From assembly GCA_964019695.1 (NCBI GenBank), contig OZ026515.1:130594849-130658848 (forward strand): 64,000 nt of DNA. Direction: 5' to 3'. The notes under the pieces are model-generated. The model saw only the letters and a list, made by a program, of their open reading frames with translations. It did no database searches and was not told the DNA's origin. Shown one piece after another: positions 12,225 to 24,703 of the stretch (within the stretch, counting starts at the first letter, position 1; the number at the start of each line of letters is the position of its first letter). Made by a program: the position numbers and the translations under genes. Source of the DNA: Loripinus fragilis. Lineage: Eukaryota; Mollusca; Bivalvia; Lucinida; Lucinidae.

Positions 12225-12699
12225 TTGGCCTGCTGCCGTTTGCCAGAAAACTTCAATACACGCCCTTCACCAGTATGGAATATGCATTTTGAGGGTCCTC
12301 AAAATATGAATCAAATGGGATCACCTTTTATGGAAAAGGAGAAGTTTGTTCATCCTTACTTCAAAAGGAGTTAAACACTATAACATAATATTGATGATAT
12401 CGATCATAATCATAGCGTCACGACAGCTAGGTCACCACCCTATGCAACTGGAGCTTCATAGTTCAGCATTCAAAAACTCAAATCTTTCTATCTATCGATA
12501 CATCTCAACCACAGAGGAGATTCGATGAACCAAGTACTGGGAAGCAAATTTTGTTGTTGTTTTTAGTTAAGTGGTTATTTGAAAATGTTAGTTGTGTTAG
12601 TAGTGAATGAGATAAGAAAATCCATCGCATGTCTTATTGTGCTCAGAACCAAGCAATGTAGCAATTGGTTCCTTTTTGAACCATTTTAGTGTGACATGA

Positions 12700-12805
12700 C
12701 TGGTTTTTTCAACCTCCGACCTCCAGCTCTGGAAACGGATGCCCTAAAACTTGAGCTATTGTGACTAGTCAACAAGAGGGGAACTAATTGGAAGTGTTTC
12801 TTATA
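12700..12805 (-). repeat. tRNA-derived SINE head, inverted copy
   Basis: Read on the minus strand this matches 12091-12186: CACTTCCAATTAG, TTGTTGACTAGTCAC, ATAGCTCAAGTTTTAGGGCA, then CTGGAGGTCGGAGGTTGA. The pair are inverted repeats of about 100 bases, 715 bases from end to end. Confidence 0.6.
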
Positions 12806-12810
12806 GCAGG

Positions 12811-12976
12811 GCCTGTTCATTGCTGCCTTGTTATCACCAGCTGGGAAAGGGCTGACCACTTGGCTCTCGTTTGTGATGTTAAAATGTGTATTTGTCACTT
12901 TTCCATGTGGTATCCTGGGTCAGGTGTGGTACTTAATTGTATCCATTCCTGATATTGCCCCTTTAATTACAATGTA
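12811..12976 (+). mobile_element. Retroelement 3' end, subfamily B, short
   Basis: 5'-truncated copy beginning at GCCTGTTCATTGCTGCC and passing GGGAAAGGGCTGACCACTTG, TATCCTGGGTCAGGTGTGG and the ATCCATTCCTGAT block to a decayed 3' end. The 137-codon frame starting in it runs through this repeat and is not a gene. Confidence 0.75.
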
Positions 12977-13640
12977 CCAAGCATTATGCATTGTGTGCAG
13001 AATTCTTTTTTTTATTTTACCTGAAAATATATTAGTTCGACTAAGATCTAATTTTATTCAAATTATTCACATTTCCTTTAACGATCCTAGGTTTATTCCA
13101 TCTGACCATTTAATCTTGCCTACATTAATTGAAATAGGCATTTGTTTTGGTGTCAGAGTTTTGGTGATGATTCTCCTTATACTTGTTCATTATACTTTAA
13201 GTTCTGTTTGGGTCGCTAAGTGGCTACCTTTTGAGAAATAGCTGCATACTCGATTGGCCATATGTTCTCATTGTATTTTGGTCTATTTGTATTTTTTAAT
13301 TATTATCATTTTGGTTTTAAGAGCAAGATGTGGCTTATGATTGCTCCGGTCCCTGTTTATTGCTTTTCTAGTACTTACATAATTCATAGCTTATAATGTG
13401 ATTGTAGAGCAAACAAGCAAACAACATCTATTTGCATTTTTATCATTGTTTGACGACAAGACACATTTTAATCAGTTTTACTTACCACCCCCCCCCCCCT
13501 TTCCGTCCGTTTTCAAACTAATTCTTTAATAATCAGATAGGGCTGATTCAAGGTAACCAATATTATCTTATGATATATTTCATCCAATTATACCATTTAG
13601 ATGTTTTTAATTAAGTATCATGTATAATTTTCGTTTCCTG
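12977..13640. other. Unannotated sequence with C12 run
   Basis: No gene seen. It contains a perfect C12 run at 13488-13499. Confidence 0.4.
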
Positions 13641-14547
13641 ATCTGACGGTTTTTTTGCGGCGGCCATCTTGGATTTTAGTACCGCCATCTTGAAAATAGG
13701 CCCAATTTCGATTGAAACTTGGTTCATGGCTAGTTGATAACCAAACAAAAAAATTAAGGGTCAGTGCCACGCCGAAAATGCCCTCTAATGGCCGCTATCT
13801 TTTTTTTCCAAAATGGCCGCCTTTTTCAACTTTTTCATTATAATCTCATTATTTATTGCCAAACATCATGTTTTCTTCAGTTAATTTTACATAAATAGCC
13901 ATCAGTTATATCTCAATACATTAAAATCATCTTTCAATTTTAAAAAATCAGGATCGAGGCTGTATTTTTTCAAGATGGCGGCCACTTTTGTATCTAAATA
14001 GTGCAGCTATATTTAAAAACTTTACAAAGTTATAAATTTTGATGCAAATTACTTCAAGCAAGTAGAAATAGTCCCGTTAAACAAGTTTCAAACTTATCAG
14101 CATGGCTTTATTGTCGCGTATTGTTCAAATATGGTATTAAAGATGGCTACCAATGTGCAAATCATAACATACTATCTGCTTTCATTTGGAACTGGAAGAA
14201 TGTAATTTGAATTAATGCAAACAATTTTCAAGAATAACTTTGTTTAATGGCTTTGAATAAAAAAGAGAGCATCCAACATACCATCCAAGACGGCTGTCAA
14301 AGTAGAAATGTTATATGGACACTATTTATAAGATGGCCGCCATCTTGTTTTTTTTTCCAAAATAGGCAGTCTGTTTTAAATTAAATTATTTTAAGCTCAT
14401 ACATTTGCAAGTCAATTTGTTGTCTTCATTTTTTTCCACATTTTTTTGCAGTCAATCATACTAATTTGCCTAAAAATTGTCATTTAGGCTTAGAAAAAAC
14501 AAGATTTAGGACATAGTCTCAAGGTGGCTGTCACATTTTGCATCCAA

Positions 14548-14745
14548 AGGGAGCTCAGTGGTTCATGGTAGAGTGCTTGGCTCGAGACAGAGGGGCCACG
14601 GGTTTGAGCCTCACTGGCGTCTCTGTGTTGTGGTCCTTGAGCAAGACACATTTATACTAGCTTAGTACTGGTTCAACCTAGGAAGACCCTTCCCTGTTTA
14701 ACTGAAAGATTGTTAATGGGACGTAAAGAATCAAATAAAAAAAAA
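14548..14745 (+). mobile_element. tRNA-derived SINE, copy 1
   Basis: GGGAGCTCAGTGGTTCATGG followed by TAGAGTGCTTGG matches a box A region, and CCACGGGTTTGAGCCTCACT at about 14597 contains the box B. The body follows (TCCTTGAGCAAGACACATTT, CCTAGGAAGACCC, TGAAAGATTGTTAATGGGA) and ends in ATCAAAT and an A-run. The same body without head is at 58586-58714. It inserted inside structure i. Confidence 0.8.
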
Positions 14746-14999
14746 CATTTTGCATTCTCAATAGTGGTGGTATACCAACTTGACAAATTATGAATTTCCA
14801 TGCAAAAGTATTATGCAATTAAGTAGAAATAGCTACACAAACAAGGAAGGGACGAACTAATCAGACTTTATTTTTATTTTAATATATTATAACATGGTAT
14901 TCAAGATGGCTTTGTATTTAGTTTAGAAAAAAAGAAACGTATTTTCACTTTCTATAGGAACATATTTTGAGGTTGTTTGAAGGTATGAAAATGATTTTC

Positions 15000-16140
15000 A
15001 AGAAATTATTATACTTAACGTATTAGAATAGTAAAGGGGGCACCCAACCTGTCATCCACAATGGTTGCCAAATTTGGTTTTAGACACTTATACATATGTT
15101 GCTATTAAGTGTGTTCTATATAACATTGATATGATCAAAATGAGATACAAATAATTTTTGTACCTATAGCAAACTAAAACTGTCCTTTGTAGAATTGCCA
15201 TTGCATAAAATATCATTTGTTTACATCATATTTTAGTGAAAAATCCTATAAAATCTGTAATAGAGATATCAAAGTTTCTTTTTGAACTTTCTCCTTCTCA
15301 TCAAGTTTCCATAGGCTTAAAAGGCTATATGTCTCCTAAAACTGTATACAATTTTAAAAAAATGTACTTAGACCACAACCCTTCGTTTACACACACATCA
15401 ACTTTTCAACTTGATCATTTGCTGCAGCCAGCCTTATTAGGTTGTGTTGATGATGCTGCTGGCACTATCATATCTGCTTGAAAGTAATCAAAGTTTATAT
15501 AATTCTGAAGTCAATCCAATATATAATGTTGCAGACATCTTAGTTTCTAGCCGAAGCTTCCCTCACCAATTGCTTTGTAGTGAGTTGGGCATTTGATTCC
15601 ATAATAGTTAAGTCCAAAAACCTCTTCAGTCTAGTTAGTTGAATTTGAAACCAAAGTTTTTTGTCTATTTAGGTATGTCGGGATTTTAAATGATGATGTT
15701 ATTTTGCTCTGTATTTACAGTAATGGTATTTTACAGCCCAGGGAACTTCAGCTAGGTGCCCCAACCGCATATTCAGTCGAATCCCTGTCCTTGCTGTATC
15801 AATTCTTGCTTTTTGTGATTTATTGTTCACTGTGGTGATTCAATGATTAGTTAAACATTCTTCCTAGAAATCGTTCCAAGATAGTAGTGTTGTTGTGGTT
15901 CTCATTTTATTAGTGGTTTGCATGTACTTTTATATACATGCATGTGAATGATTTTGGTTATGTTAAGGTAGCCTAGTAACTGCCTTCAAGGGGAGAGCTA
16001 CATCACCACTGTATACTATCTAACTATATATTTTGTTTTCCCAATTTTGATTTTGTAGGAAGAATGTTAGCTCTGATTGTACTAGTTTCTGGTCATTGCT
16101 ATAATTTTACCTAGCATATAAGAAAAAAAGGGGGGAATAA
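15000..16140. other. Unannotated sequence inside structure i
   Basis: The only notable frame is 15236-15481, 81 codons of ordinary composition that I do not recognise and do not call. Diverged ATGG blocks occur near 15060. Confidence 0.35.
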
Positions 16141-17080
16141 CATGTCCGGAATGAGGCAGGCCAACAGTCGCTAGGTGAAGAAGCGATGAAAGAAGCGTGG
16201 AAAGAGCATTATGAAGTTACTCAAATTTGAACACTTTGGAATGCAGAAGGCATGCCAGAGGAAATCCCAGTTGAAGGTCCAGCCAGCTGATCAGTACAGG
16301 AATTATCACAAAAACAATTAGCAGGATGCGTTCTGACAAAGCAGACATATCATCAGCAATTGTCATCCAGATGCTTTATTCTACATGCATTTGGGAAACT
16401 GGCACAGTCGAGGTGTTTGGCCTAATCTGCAACATAATCTTGAGTGTTAGTATTGAGTGAAGTTGAAAGGCGGTGCTCTGAACAGAGGCTTGAAGTTAAT
16501 TAAGCAATTAATAAGGGTGTTAGAGTGCATATTGGAGAGACATATCAGGCAGAGAGTTGAGATTGACGAGATGCAGTGCAGAATTATGTCAGGCCATGGT
16601 GGTACTACAGTTGCGGTCTTTATTTTAAGCCAGCTACAGAAGCTGCTCTTGACTTCTAACAAGCCATTCTACGTCACATTTATTAACATAGAGAAGGCCA
16701 GCAGGTAGGTAGTGTGCATGCTTTTAAATCAACAAGTAGTTGGCGGAATTGATGAATGGCATGATCAAGGACATGAAAAGCAGGACATTAGTTGGCAATT
16801 GTCGCAGTGAGAAGTTTTTTGGTGTTGATGTTCATCTTGGCTCTGTTCTGACTCCACTGCTCTTAATTGTTATGCAAAAGGCTCTAATCACGAAATTCAG
16901 AATAGACTGCACAAAGCGGCTGTAATACAAATATGATCCGGTGATCAAGGCTGAGTCCATGGAGGAATTGCTGGTGAAATTGGATGCATGGAAGTATTGG
17001 AAGGAGAAGGCTCTTCATGTGAACATAATAATATGAAGTCATATACAAGTAATGTCGTCCCTTGAGCTAAAATGCACCAA
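16140..17080 (+). pseudogene. Non-LTR retrotransposon reverse transcriptase, decayed
   Basis: Pieces in all three frames follow the order of an RT domain: EAMKEAWKEHYE (about 16180), IITKTISRMRSDKA (about 16300), then a segment with LECILERHIRQRVEIDEMQ (16520-16576), GHGGTT, FYVTFINIEKASR (motif A region), VHLGSVLTPLLLIVM (about 16830) and SMEELLVKLDAWK (16955-16993). The YADD position reads YKYD, so the catalytic pair is lost. Stops and frameshifts are frequent. A degenerate Cys segment (KCTKCLWH, about 17070) may be the start of the downstream zinc knuckle. It is unrelated to the A/B retroelement. Confidence 0.8.
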
Positions 17081-17430
17081 ATGCCTGTGGCACAACACTA
17101 CCTAATGGTGGAAGATGGAGGTGATGGCACCTGATAAAAACTTGAGGTAGGAGATCTGTAACCATATGGACATTCTCTACGTTAGAGACTCCTCGAGCTG
17201 CCTGCAGTCATACATTGCAAATGTACATGGCAGAAACTCTGTAAACTTCTTAACCTTACGATCATCTGCTGCCCTTGACTCGAGACAGGTAGTAATAAAC
17301 ATGCAGTCATTGTTTTGTTTTTGTTGAATGTATGTTCACTAGCATTATACATCCTAGCTAGTGATGTCGAAAACGCCTAATAGGAAAAATGTATAGATTT
17401 GTTTAGAAAGAACAGCAAAAATTACCAATA
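17080..17430. other. Sequence downstream of RT pseudogene
   Basis: Possibly further 3' sequence of the same retroelement, but too decayed to support. Confidence 0.3.
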
Positions 17431-18400
17431 AATAGGATTTTCCATTTTGGCGGCCATCTTGGATGTCATGCTTAAATTAACAGTTGAGAAAATTTCAAAA
17501 TTACATATTATATATAAGAAACGAACATTCATTGCTACTAAAGACAATTTCATTCTTACAAATCTCAATGATATATTAATGTATAAAAAACGAAAACCAT
17601 AAAATCATTCTTCTTTGGCAGCCATCTTGGATGCCATATTGTATCAAGGCTGTCTTATAAATTGTTGACAAATAAAAAAGTAACATTTTGAGCCATTCTA
17701 TGCTTGAAACAACTTGAGTTTGATTCAAGAATCTGAATTAAGTTCATTCTATGATGTTTTCACAAAGCAAGCTTGATTTAACATATAAAATGGCGGCCAT
17801 CTTATAAAATGGCCACCATCTTGGATAATATGCCAATCTACATGATATTTCAGATAATTACAAATGTTCTATTGTTAAAATTCACACTTACACAAGCTAT
17901 AAATAAAAGTTTATTGCAAAATGATACCCAACTTAACAGGCATTAAACGAAAATAGGTCGCCATTTTGAAATTCAAGATGGCGGCCGTCAAGGTGCATTT
18001 CTGGCTTGGCACTGACCCTCAGAAATTTTGATAATTACTTATCTGGCCATGTTCAAAGTTTCATGCTTTTATCAAAAAATGCACGATTTTTTCACATATC
18101 TGCCCCACTATAAGGATAAATATTCAAATTACTCATGCTCATGAACATTTTTACCAAGTTCCATGCTTATATCGGCATGTGCCTTCTTTTTGTCACTTTC
18201 CGCTCTGTTTAACATATGAATTTGGCAGCCATCTTGAAATTTCCGTTAGCCATCTTGAAAATGGAAAAAATTGCGATGGCTAACGAGAAAATATTTACAA
18301 GAAAGGTTTGAAGAACATAATCTGAAAGTCTCATACTTGTATCCGGAAGTGCATGATCGTCTCAAAAAACAGACATTTCCCGCTCCACTATCAGGGATGA

Positions 18401-18895
18401 ATACTATTTTAAAACGGATTCGGTCTGGGGAGAGGAAAGGAAGCGGCGAAGCACCCCACCCCCACACTAGCTAAACATAATAAATATAAATACAAAAACA
18501 CCTCTCACTTGAGATTAAGACCCAGATCCTATCGGTCTTGAGTCATAGGCGCTAAAATACTGCATTAACATTACGAATATGTAGTAGATGATATATGAGT
18601 GGAAGTTGCCTACACACTGCAATAAAATATGATCGTAATACGGTTGTAAATGCCAGTCTACGAACTCTTTCTGACTGCTCTGTCTGTCTCTCTATCAATA
18701 ATCATATGATGTAACTGGATTGTCAGTTGCCAGTCTACGCTAAATATATGATGGTTTTATTGCCGCCAACAGCTATTTACATCAGTAAAATACACAACTT
18801 TAGAAGCACAACTAAGAACATGAAGAGCACAGGCCTGGATGTATTTTCCCATATACTTCCATTATACACATTTGGTGACTTATTGCTCTTACAAA
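18401..18895. other. Unannotated sequence
   Basis: I see nothing I can support. Confidence 0.4.
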
Positions 18896-18898
18896 TAG

Positions 18899-19020
18899 GT
18901 AAGTAAGTATGATCAGGAAATACCACAATAACACACTGCAGACCAACCCACAGCACCATGAGGAAGAGCCACGGAACGCTGGTTGTTATTATTAGACATT
19001 AGGAAGACAGACACAGTAAT
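18899..19020 (-). mobile_element. Retroelement 3' end, subfamily A, short
   Basis: Antisense copy from the 3' terminus (AAGTAAGTATGATCAGGAAA) through the CAGCACCATGAGGAAGAG block, then lost. It is truncated at 5'. Confidence 0.75.
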
Positions 19021-19810
19021 CTCTCAAACAGCTAAATGACTACCACAGAAATGTAGCTTGGTCCTAGACTAACGACCATAATACAATCCTAAACCACGAT
19101 GGCAACAATCTTGGGTGTTTTCTTTTAGCTTGGAATCTTACTACCCCACCACACAGCAAAGTTGCATAGAAATAGTCATAAATGCACAAGGACTCATTTA
19201 CTGCTACCCTGTTTTGAAAACAATGAACAACATCCACCCAAAAGTGCGTACATGTACAAATGGGAACCAAGTATCCCTCCCTTAGAATAGATTTCAGTCA
19301 ATGCAGATATTAATGTCCAATAATCAGCACCTCTTAGCATCTCTGCTTAGAATCTTAAAAAAGATACTACCTATTCTTGCAAAAGACACATTTGCTAAAA
19401 CATGTAATAGTATATTGAAAATAAAATTGAACAAGTTACTGCTGCTATCAAAGAAATAACAAAAAAAGATAAAACTGAAGAAAAGATTAGATAAGTCGAA
19501 CCAATCTACACGTTTTATCCAACAAACAATCCATGTATACGCTACCTTATTTTAAATTATAGAGATGAATCTGGCATATCAGTAAATTGATGGAGCTGTC
19601 CAATAAAGTTTTAAAGAACACTGGGATTTCCGACTGAAGCTGACCTTTGAATGTACCGCTTAATAGCAACTTGGACTCTGCTGACGAAAGAAAGTTGTAT
19701 GCGACAGACATAATTATAACTTGACAGCCTTCAGTGTGTATTTGAAATAAGTAAATTAAAAGTGGAAAGCGGGGTAAATATGCAACCTCAGCAAAATTTG
19801 GCATGAGAAA
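19020..19810. other. Unannotated sequence
   Basis: No supported feature. An 85-codon minus-strand frame at 19547-19804 is not convincing. Confidence 0.35.
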
Positions 19811-19814
19811 ACCG

Positions 19815-20397
19815 CGTTTTTAGACTGGCATTTGTCCATTTCTAATGATATTGTTTCTACCAAAAGTTATGATAAACTTGACGATTTTTATTTGAAATTG
19901 TCGATTTCCTATTTTTAGATGGTGAGGTTCCTGGCTCTACATCCTTTGGAGTCTATATCTCTCAACTAGTTTGTTTTGCTAGAGCATATGCAATGTTGCT
20001 GATTTAACACTCGCAATAATTGTTAAATCAGAAACTTCTTAAACAAGGCTATCCGTATCATAAACTTCACAAAATCTTTTCTAAATTTTATCTACAATAC
20101 TATGATTTGATATCTAAATTCCAAGTAGGACTTTTATATATTTTGTGCCAAGGACTTTCGGAACCTGAGTTCTATGGTGACTTGATGAATAGATTGAAGA
20201 AGATTGTTGGCTCTTATTAATTTTCAGCGCAGTTTATTAAGATTATTTTTCATTATAAAAAGATTGGCTATAACATTAATGTATTGCAACGGACTGCATG
20301 CTTGGTGGTCAACCCAATCACGGTTGGAAACTTTGCGTTCCTCTTTAATTGCACGCTTGTTGGCCGGACTTCAGACTTTATGATGGTTCTGATTTAA
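19815..20397 (+). pseudogene. Reverse transcriptase C-terminus of the A/B retroelement
   Basis: In one frame, with a shift near 19888 and a few stops (including one at 20218), the sequence reads LDWHLSISNDIVST, FEIVDFLFLDGEVP, GVYISQLVCFARA (about 19940), LLKQGYPYHKLHKIFSKFYL (from about 20035), GLSEPEFYGDL, KKIGYNINVL, TACLVVNPIT (20293-20322) and FNCTLVGRTSDFM (20344-20382), ending at TAA 20395. From memory this order matches a reverse-transcriptase-bearing protein very common in bivalve genomes. The exact retroelement class is not assigned. The YxDD catalytic core would lie upstream and is absent because of 5' truncation. Confidence 0.8.
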
Positions 20398-20935
20398 AGA
20401 CTTATCTATTGATGAGATGGTAGGGGTCTGATGCTTTGGCTGTTGGCAGGCCCACCATGGTTTACCTGTTGGCTTTCTTTTGCTCTGGTATTCAGTTTTA
20501 TCTACTGTTGAGACCTTCGCTGTATTTCATTTTTAGATATTGATTGATATGTTCTAGGAGATGAAGCATGAATAAGTTAGGGGTCTTACATTTACAAACA
20601 TCTATGTGTCTTGATCCACATCTGAACTAAGGGTGAGGTTTGTGTCATGAAACCGGTTTAAGCCCTTTAGCAAAATAATTTTCTGATCTTTCCTAGGCGG
20701 TACTTCTTTTGTGGCTCATTTGTGTTATTTATATCATATGTTTGTCATGCTTTCGCGTCTGTTCATTGCTGCCTTGTGTTCACCTGCTGGGAAAGGGCTG
20801 ACCTCTCGGCTTTCGTTTGTGATGTTTAATTGTGTTTTTGTCACTTTACCTTGTGGTATCCTGGGGCAGGTGTGGTACTTGAATTTATCGATTTCTGATC
20901 TTTGCCACCTTTTTACTTTGTTCGGTAAATAATAT
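20398..20935 (+). mobile_element. Retroelement 3' UTR, subfamily B (reference copy)
   Basis: It directly follows the RT remnant and so gives polarity to all A and B repeats in the window. Landmarks are GATGAGATGGTAGGGGTCTG (20411), the TTTACCTGTTGG block, CATCTGAACTAAGGGTGAGG (about 20621), TTTTCTGATC..TAGGCGGTACTTC, GCTGGGAAAGGGCTGACCTC, TATCCTGGGGCAGGTGTGG and the terminal GATCTTTGCCACC..TTTAC. TTTGT follows at the junction. Confidence 0.8.
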
Positions 20936-22325
20936 ACTTGCTCAATCTAGAATTTCCAAGTATATCGATGCAGATAATATGTGTAAGGAAATTGAAATGA
21001 AAATAATGTTGATATGAAAAGCCAAGGGAATATAGGTAAAACAGTTAAAAAGATACAAGGCATGCATTTAATGAATTATATAACAATAGCTGTTTTTCTG
21101 GTGTAGGGAAAACCCCTTAACAGCTTGGTACATTCTCTAAATATGTTGCAGCAGAATGTGTGGCCGCTAGCCTTATCTTCCACGTGGAACTGTTAACAAA
21201 TTCTGCTCTAAGCATGTATGCCATTCCTATGAGAGGATGTCCAGTGCAATATTGTGTTTGGTAGCTGTACTTTAACAGTTCCATTGGAGAAGATTGTTGA
21301 AAATGCGAAAGAATAGAGCTAACAACGTTTTTGGGGGGACTCAAAGTCAGACAACTTAGAACCAAATTATTACAACAGATTCTGGCAGTAGTGCATATAG
21401 GACTACCACAGAATTGTATACCAGCAAAGTGACCAAAGCAGATCCTCAATATCAAGATTGACACAATACTTCTGGGTGAAAATAAAAAAAAGATATAAAA
21501 GAAGAAAGCATACAATTTTAACAATGAATCCAGTGATTATTAAAGAATACCATGACACTATGCAGAATAGGGTTTCAACAGATATGAATATGCTGTGTAT
21601 AGAGTTTAATCTCAACGAATTTCCTACGCTGAAATAACAGATTGCTGCTACTAAACAAGCGGAAGTCTAATGCTAATATGGAGATCATAGTCTCTGTTCT
21701 GACCATTCCTGTGCCCAAAAACATACAAAGTAATCTTGCTTTAAAATTGACTATTTTTTTTAACTCAAATTACTGACAACTAATGGACTGTAAAATAACG
21801 AGTTGACTGCAGTTAGTAGTACCTAAAAATTGTGATGCTGAGTACTTCATGTGCTACACTCAGCCTCAATATTTATCCTGGTACATGTGTGTAGCATGCA
21901 ACATACTAGTTGTAGTCATGCGTTTTCAATCAAAGTAGAAAACGGTGTGGATCCTGGTCAGCTGGCTTCGTAAGAAACCAGCTGATCTGGATCAACACTA
22001 TTTTCAAGAGGGAAAAAACAGGTACAGCATTGCAAGTGTTAGGATTTGTTTTAAAATAAATCAATATATTGTACGATCTATTAACTATAGTATTTTCTCC
22101 ATGTAATTGGTCTTCTGGTGCTTGTCCTCTTTCCGCTAGCTGCTTCTATTGGGTTTATGTCCTTCAAGAAGGAGAGATAAGAGTATTGTCAATCAGTTAA
22201 TTAATCTTTGCTAAAGGGTCATCATTTCACTGTGTTTAAAATAACCTACTTGTAACGTCTCGATTAGTTTGTATTGTTCTTGTCACAAATATAGGTCATA
22301 TGTCCTGAGGTAACCGTGATCAATT
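20936..22325. other. Unannotated sequence
   Basis: No supported gene. A short hairpin lies at about 21950-21993 (GGTCAGCTGG..CCAGCTGA). Confidence 0.4.
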
Positions 22326-22330
22326 CTTAA

Positions 22331-22697
22331 AGCTGCATACTCTGTAACTATGAACATTTTTCGAGAAATTTTACTTTCTTTTTAAATCATTTGTAAAAGT
22401 AGAATTAAGCTATGTTTTCACAATAAAAATGTTTAGTACAGCTGAAAACTGCATGGAAAAGTTAATTATCTTATCAAATAGGTGTTTATTTCTCTTGTTG
22501 GTAATTATTTGCGTCCCTCCAATAATTCTAGACCGTTAAATTTTAACATAAATGCAGTTGTTTTGATAGTGATAACTTGTTAAGATTTACGAAAATGGTA
22601 AAATGGTTACCTGAATTTGAGTATTTTTACTGTGTTCTTGAAAAATAAAAAATATATTTTTAAAATTAGAAGATCAAAAGTTACAGACTATGCAGCT
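22331..22697. mobile_element. TTAA-flanked MITE (piggyBac-like)
   Basis: AGCTGCATACTCTGTAACT and AGTTACAGACTATGCAGCT form the ends, and both are bordered by TTAA (22327-22330 and 22698-22701). Similarity between the arms extends further inward. It is 367 bp and non-coding. TTAA duplication is the hallmark of piggyBac transposition; the assignment rests on that alone. Confidence 0.65.
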
Positions 22698-22699
22698 TT

Positions 22700-23110
22700 A
22701 AATAAATCCAACAGGCGGTAGCATTAGCTATTGTTCGTTCTAAGATAGTTTATTATTTCTTCAATATGGCGTCCAATATTTGAGTTATAATTTTCCTGAT
22801 AGGGCCTAACGTCATAGGAGTGTATGTGAATTTAAACACCCTGACAGAAAGGAATTTCAGTTACCGCGTCAGACAGGAGAGAAATAAGAGCCTATTATTC
22901 CATAATATGATGAACAATTGGTGCAATAATAAAAAAATGCTCATTGTTTCAATCTATTGATTTGGTTACATAAGTATGTTATAATCTAGGATTTCAGCAC
23001 CATTTAGTTGCGTACATTTGTATATCTATACGCTAAACCCAGATTTATTATGCATATATTTGGCAAATGTGCTGTGGCACTCTGAATCACTAATGTCCAT
23101 TCTCCGTTTC
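22700..23110. other. Unannotated sequence
   Basis: I see nothing I can support. Confidence 0.4.
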
Positions 23111-23114
23111 ATTT

Positions 23115-23377
23115 TGAGCCGCTAGCAACGATGTTTGTTGCTAATCTGTTTTGCTTTCTGTTTCTCTGTGCTCTTAACTGTGGCATGAATCCATCAACGA
23201 TGCTGATAGTTTAATATAAGTATGATAACCTTTGCTTGTCGCTTGAATATCATATGAGTGTTAAGCTACTGACCTAACAGCATTTGGAGTTTCTAAGCTT
23301 AAAAGGAGGCTGCACAGGCTCGTCTGAGTCTATTCATGTCAATATACCACATTGTTGGAAATCTCATGTCGCGGCTC
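23115..23377. mobile_element. MITE family J, diverged copy
   Basis: Bounded by GAGCCGC and GCGGCTC. The right side (TATACCACATTGTTGGAAAT, CTCATGTCGCGGCTC) parallels the right side of 38655-38877, and both carry AAGCTTAAAAGGAG and CTTTTAAGCTT-type segments. The left side has drifted. Confidence 0.6.
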
Positions 23378-23379
23378 AA

Positions 23380-24285
23380 ATGCTGTTCATTCTAGGGCAA
23401 TTATTCTGTTGTTGCTGATTCATTGTTTGTTGAGTCTCCCATTTAGTGAGGAGTTTGTGTTTTGTCTTTGCTTCGTAATGTTCAAATTCAATAATGGGAC
23501 AAAAAGAACTGTAAACTATTCTTTTGAGGTAAGGCTAAAATTAATATATAGTATAAAAATGTAGAAGAAAAAATGATCTTCTAGTATAAACTGACTGAAC
23601 TAACTGACTGAAAAACTGCAGATCTCGTTTTACTTACATGGTGGCAGCCATGCCAGATGTATGTGTTTGTATTGTTTCAATGTGTTAATATCCGGGTGTT
23701 GAATAGTTTCAATTCAAGTAAGTTTTATTTATACCGATTTCTACAGCCAATGCAACTATCCGTTTAAACTTAAATAGTTATTTTCGATTTACTCGTTATG
23801 GATATGACCTGTCACTCGCCTAAAGATGTTTCACGACTGAAGATTGGTAAGGTTAAGCCGAATGGAATTTCCCATTTTATTAATTTGGTCAGTCCATTTT
23901 CGTTTAAATGGGTTGAAAGGTTGTATTTTTCATTTTATCAAAATTCGAATAGAATTTTCTGTAAGCAAACAGTAGAGACTCTGATCAGTCACCCGCGTGC
24001 TGGGTCTGCACTGTTTGTCTATGTCCCACAAAAAGGGCGCTCGGCTTAAATGGGTTGGCAAATTTAAATCAGCATTTTAGACGATAATTTGCACAATTGA
24101 ACACATTTCAACAAACCTTTCTATCACTGAAAGGCAAAAACTGCGGAAGACGAGATAACCACTGTCCTGATACATTTTATTCAATAATGTTAACTCGCTT
24201 AGACAAAATAAAGCATGCATTTGCACATGACCACGTGATCAAGTGACATTGAATCCGTAGAAATACAATAACGCAAATTAATGTA
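23380..24285. other. Unannotated sequence
   Basis: No supported feature. CTCTAGGGCAATTATTCTGTTG near 23390 only weakly resembles the A-type retroelement UTR. Confidence 0.35.
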
Positions 24286-24289
24286 GAAT

Positions 24290-24500
24290 TTTGGCGTTGC
24301 ATAGCAAATATACTCGTAAACATTTCAGTTGGTAAACACTCATTCTTGCATAGATCTATTCGTTTAGCTGTTTACACCCATTGTCAAATGAACGAAAATC
24401 CATGTTCAAATCAGGAGATTCACGTGCTGTTTGAACATGGGTCAGAACTTGAAAATACTTAAATGAGCCCTGCATTATTTGCATGACGTTATACGGAAAG
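24290..24500 (+). repeat. Dispersed repeat family H, copy 1
   Basis: AAAATCCATGTTCAAAT, a CACGTGCTGTTT block, then AATACTTAAATGAGCCCT and ATTATTTGCATGA match the complement of 32282-32375. Flanking TAAACACT segments agree loosely. Non-coding. Confidence 0.6.
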
Positions 24501-24703
24501 CACTGCGGACCAGACTGATCATTTCGCCGATGTTTTTGTTCGCGAAAACGTTGCGCACGGTTATGACGTCATGACGTTCGAAAGTACACAGCCGACGCCA
24601 TTTTGTTTAGAGAAATCCAGTGTAAGAAAATGGACAATTTAATGTTTTAGCAGCGTTTTCAGTGCGAATTGGGCTGGAATAATGTAAAATATGCAAGAAT
24701 AAC

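Larger units (their letters stand above)
13640..18400. mobile_element. Foldback-like structure i
   Basis: The left arm (about 13640-14345) carries AAGATGGCGGCC/AAAATGGCCGCC blocks at about 13810, 13970, 14139 and 14286. The right arm (about 17430-18400) carries the complementary GGCGGCCATCTTGGAT blocks at about 17450, 17618, 17795 and 17815. Spacings are mostly 147-172. Around the inner edge the arms align directly: AGGGTCAGTGCCACGCC at 13744 against GGCTTGGCACTGACCCT at 18002, with flanking AAACTTGG..CATGGC segments. A SINE and a reverse-transcriptase pseudogene lie inside. Drosophila foldback and sea urchin TU elements have inverted arms made of tandem subunits; whether this is one mobile unit is inference. 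Confidence 0.55.

Noticed and set aside
12828..13241. 137-codon plus-strand hydrophobic frame, the longest in the window
   Set aside because: Its first half is the subfamily B 3' UTR and the rest is AT-rich; hydrophobicity follows from T-rich codons.
15236..15481. 81-codon frame with ordinary composition
   Set aside because: No recognised domain, start context or splice signals, and it lies inside decayed repeat structure i.
21117..21615. 135- and 70-codon minus-strand frames
   Set aside because: They overlap in different frames, have biased composition and show no motif; no support for a gene.
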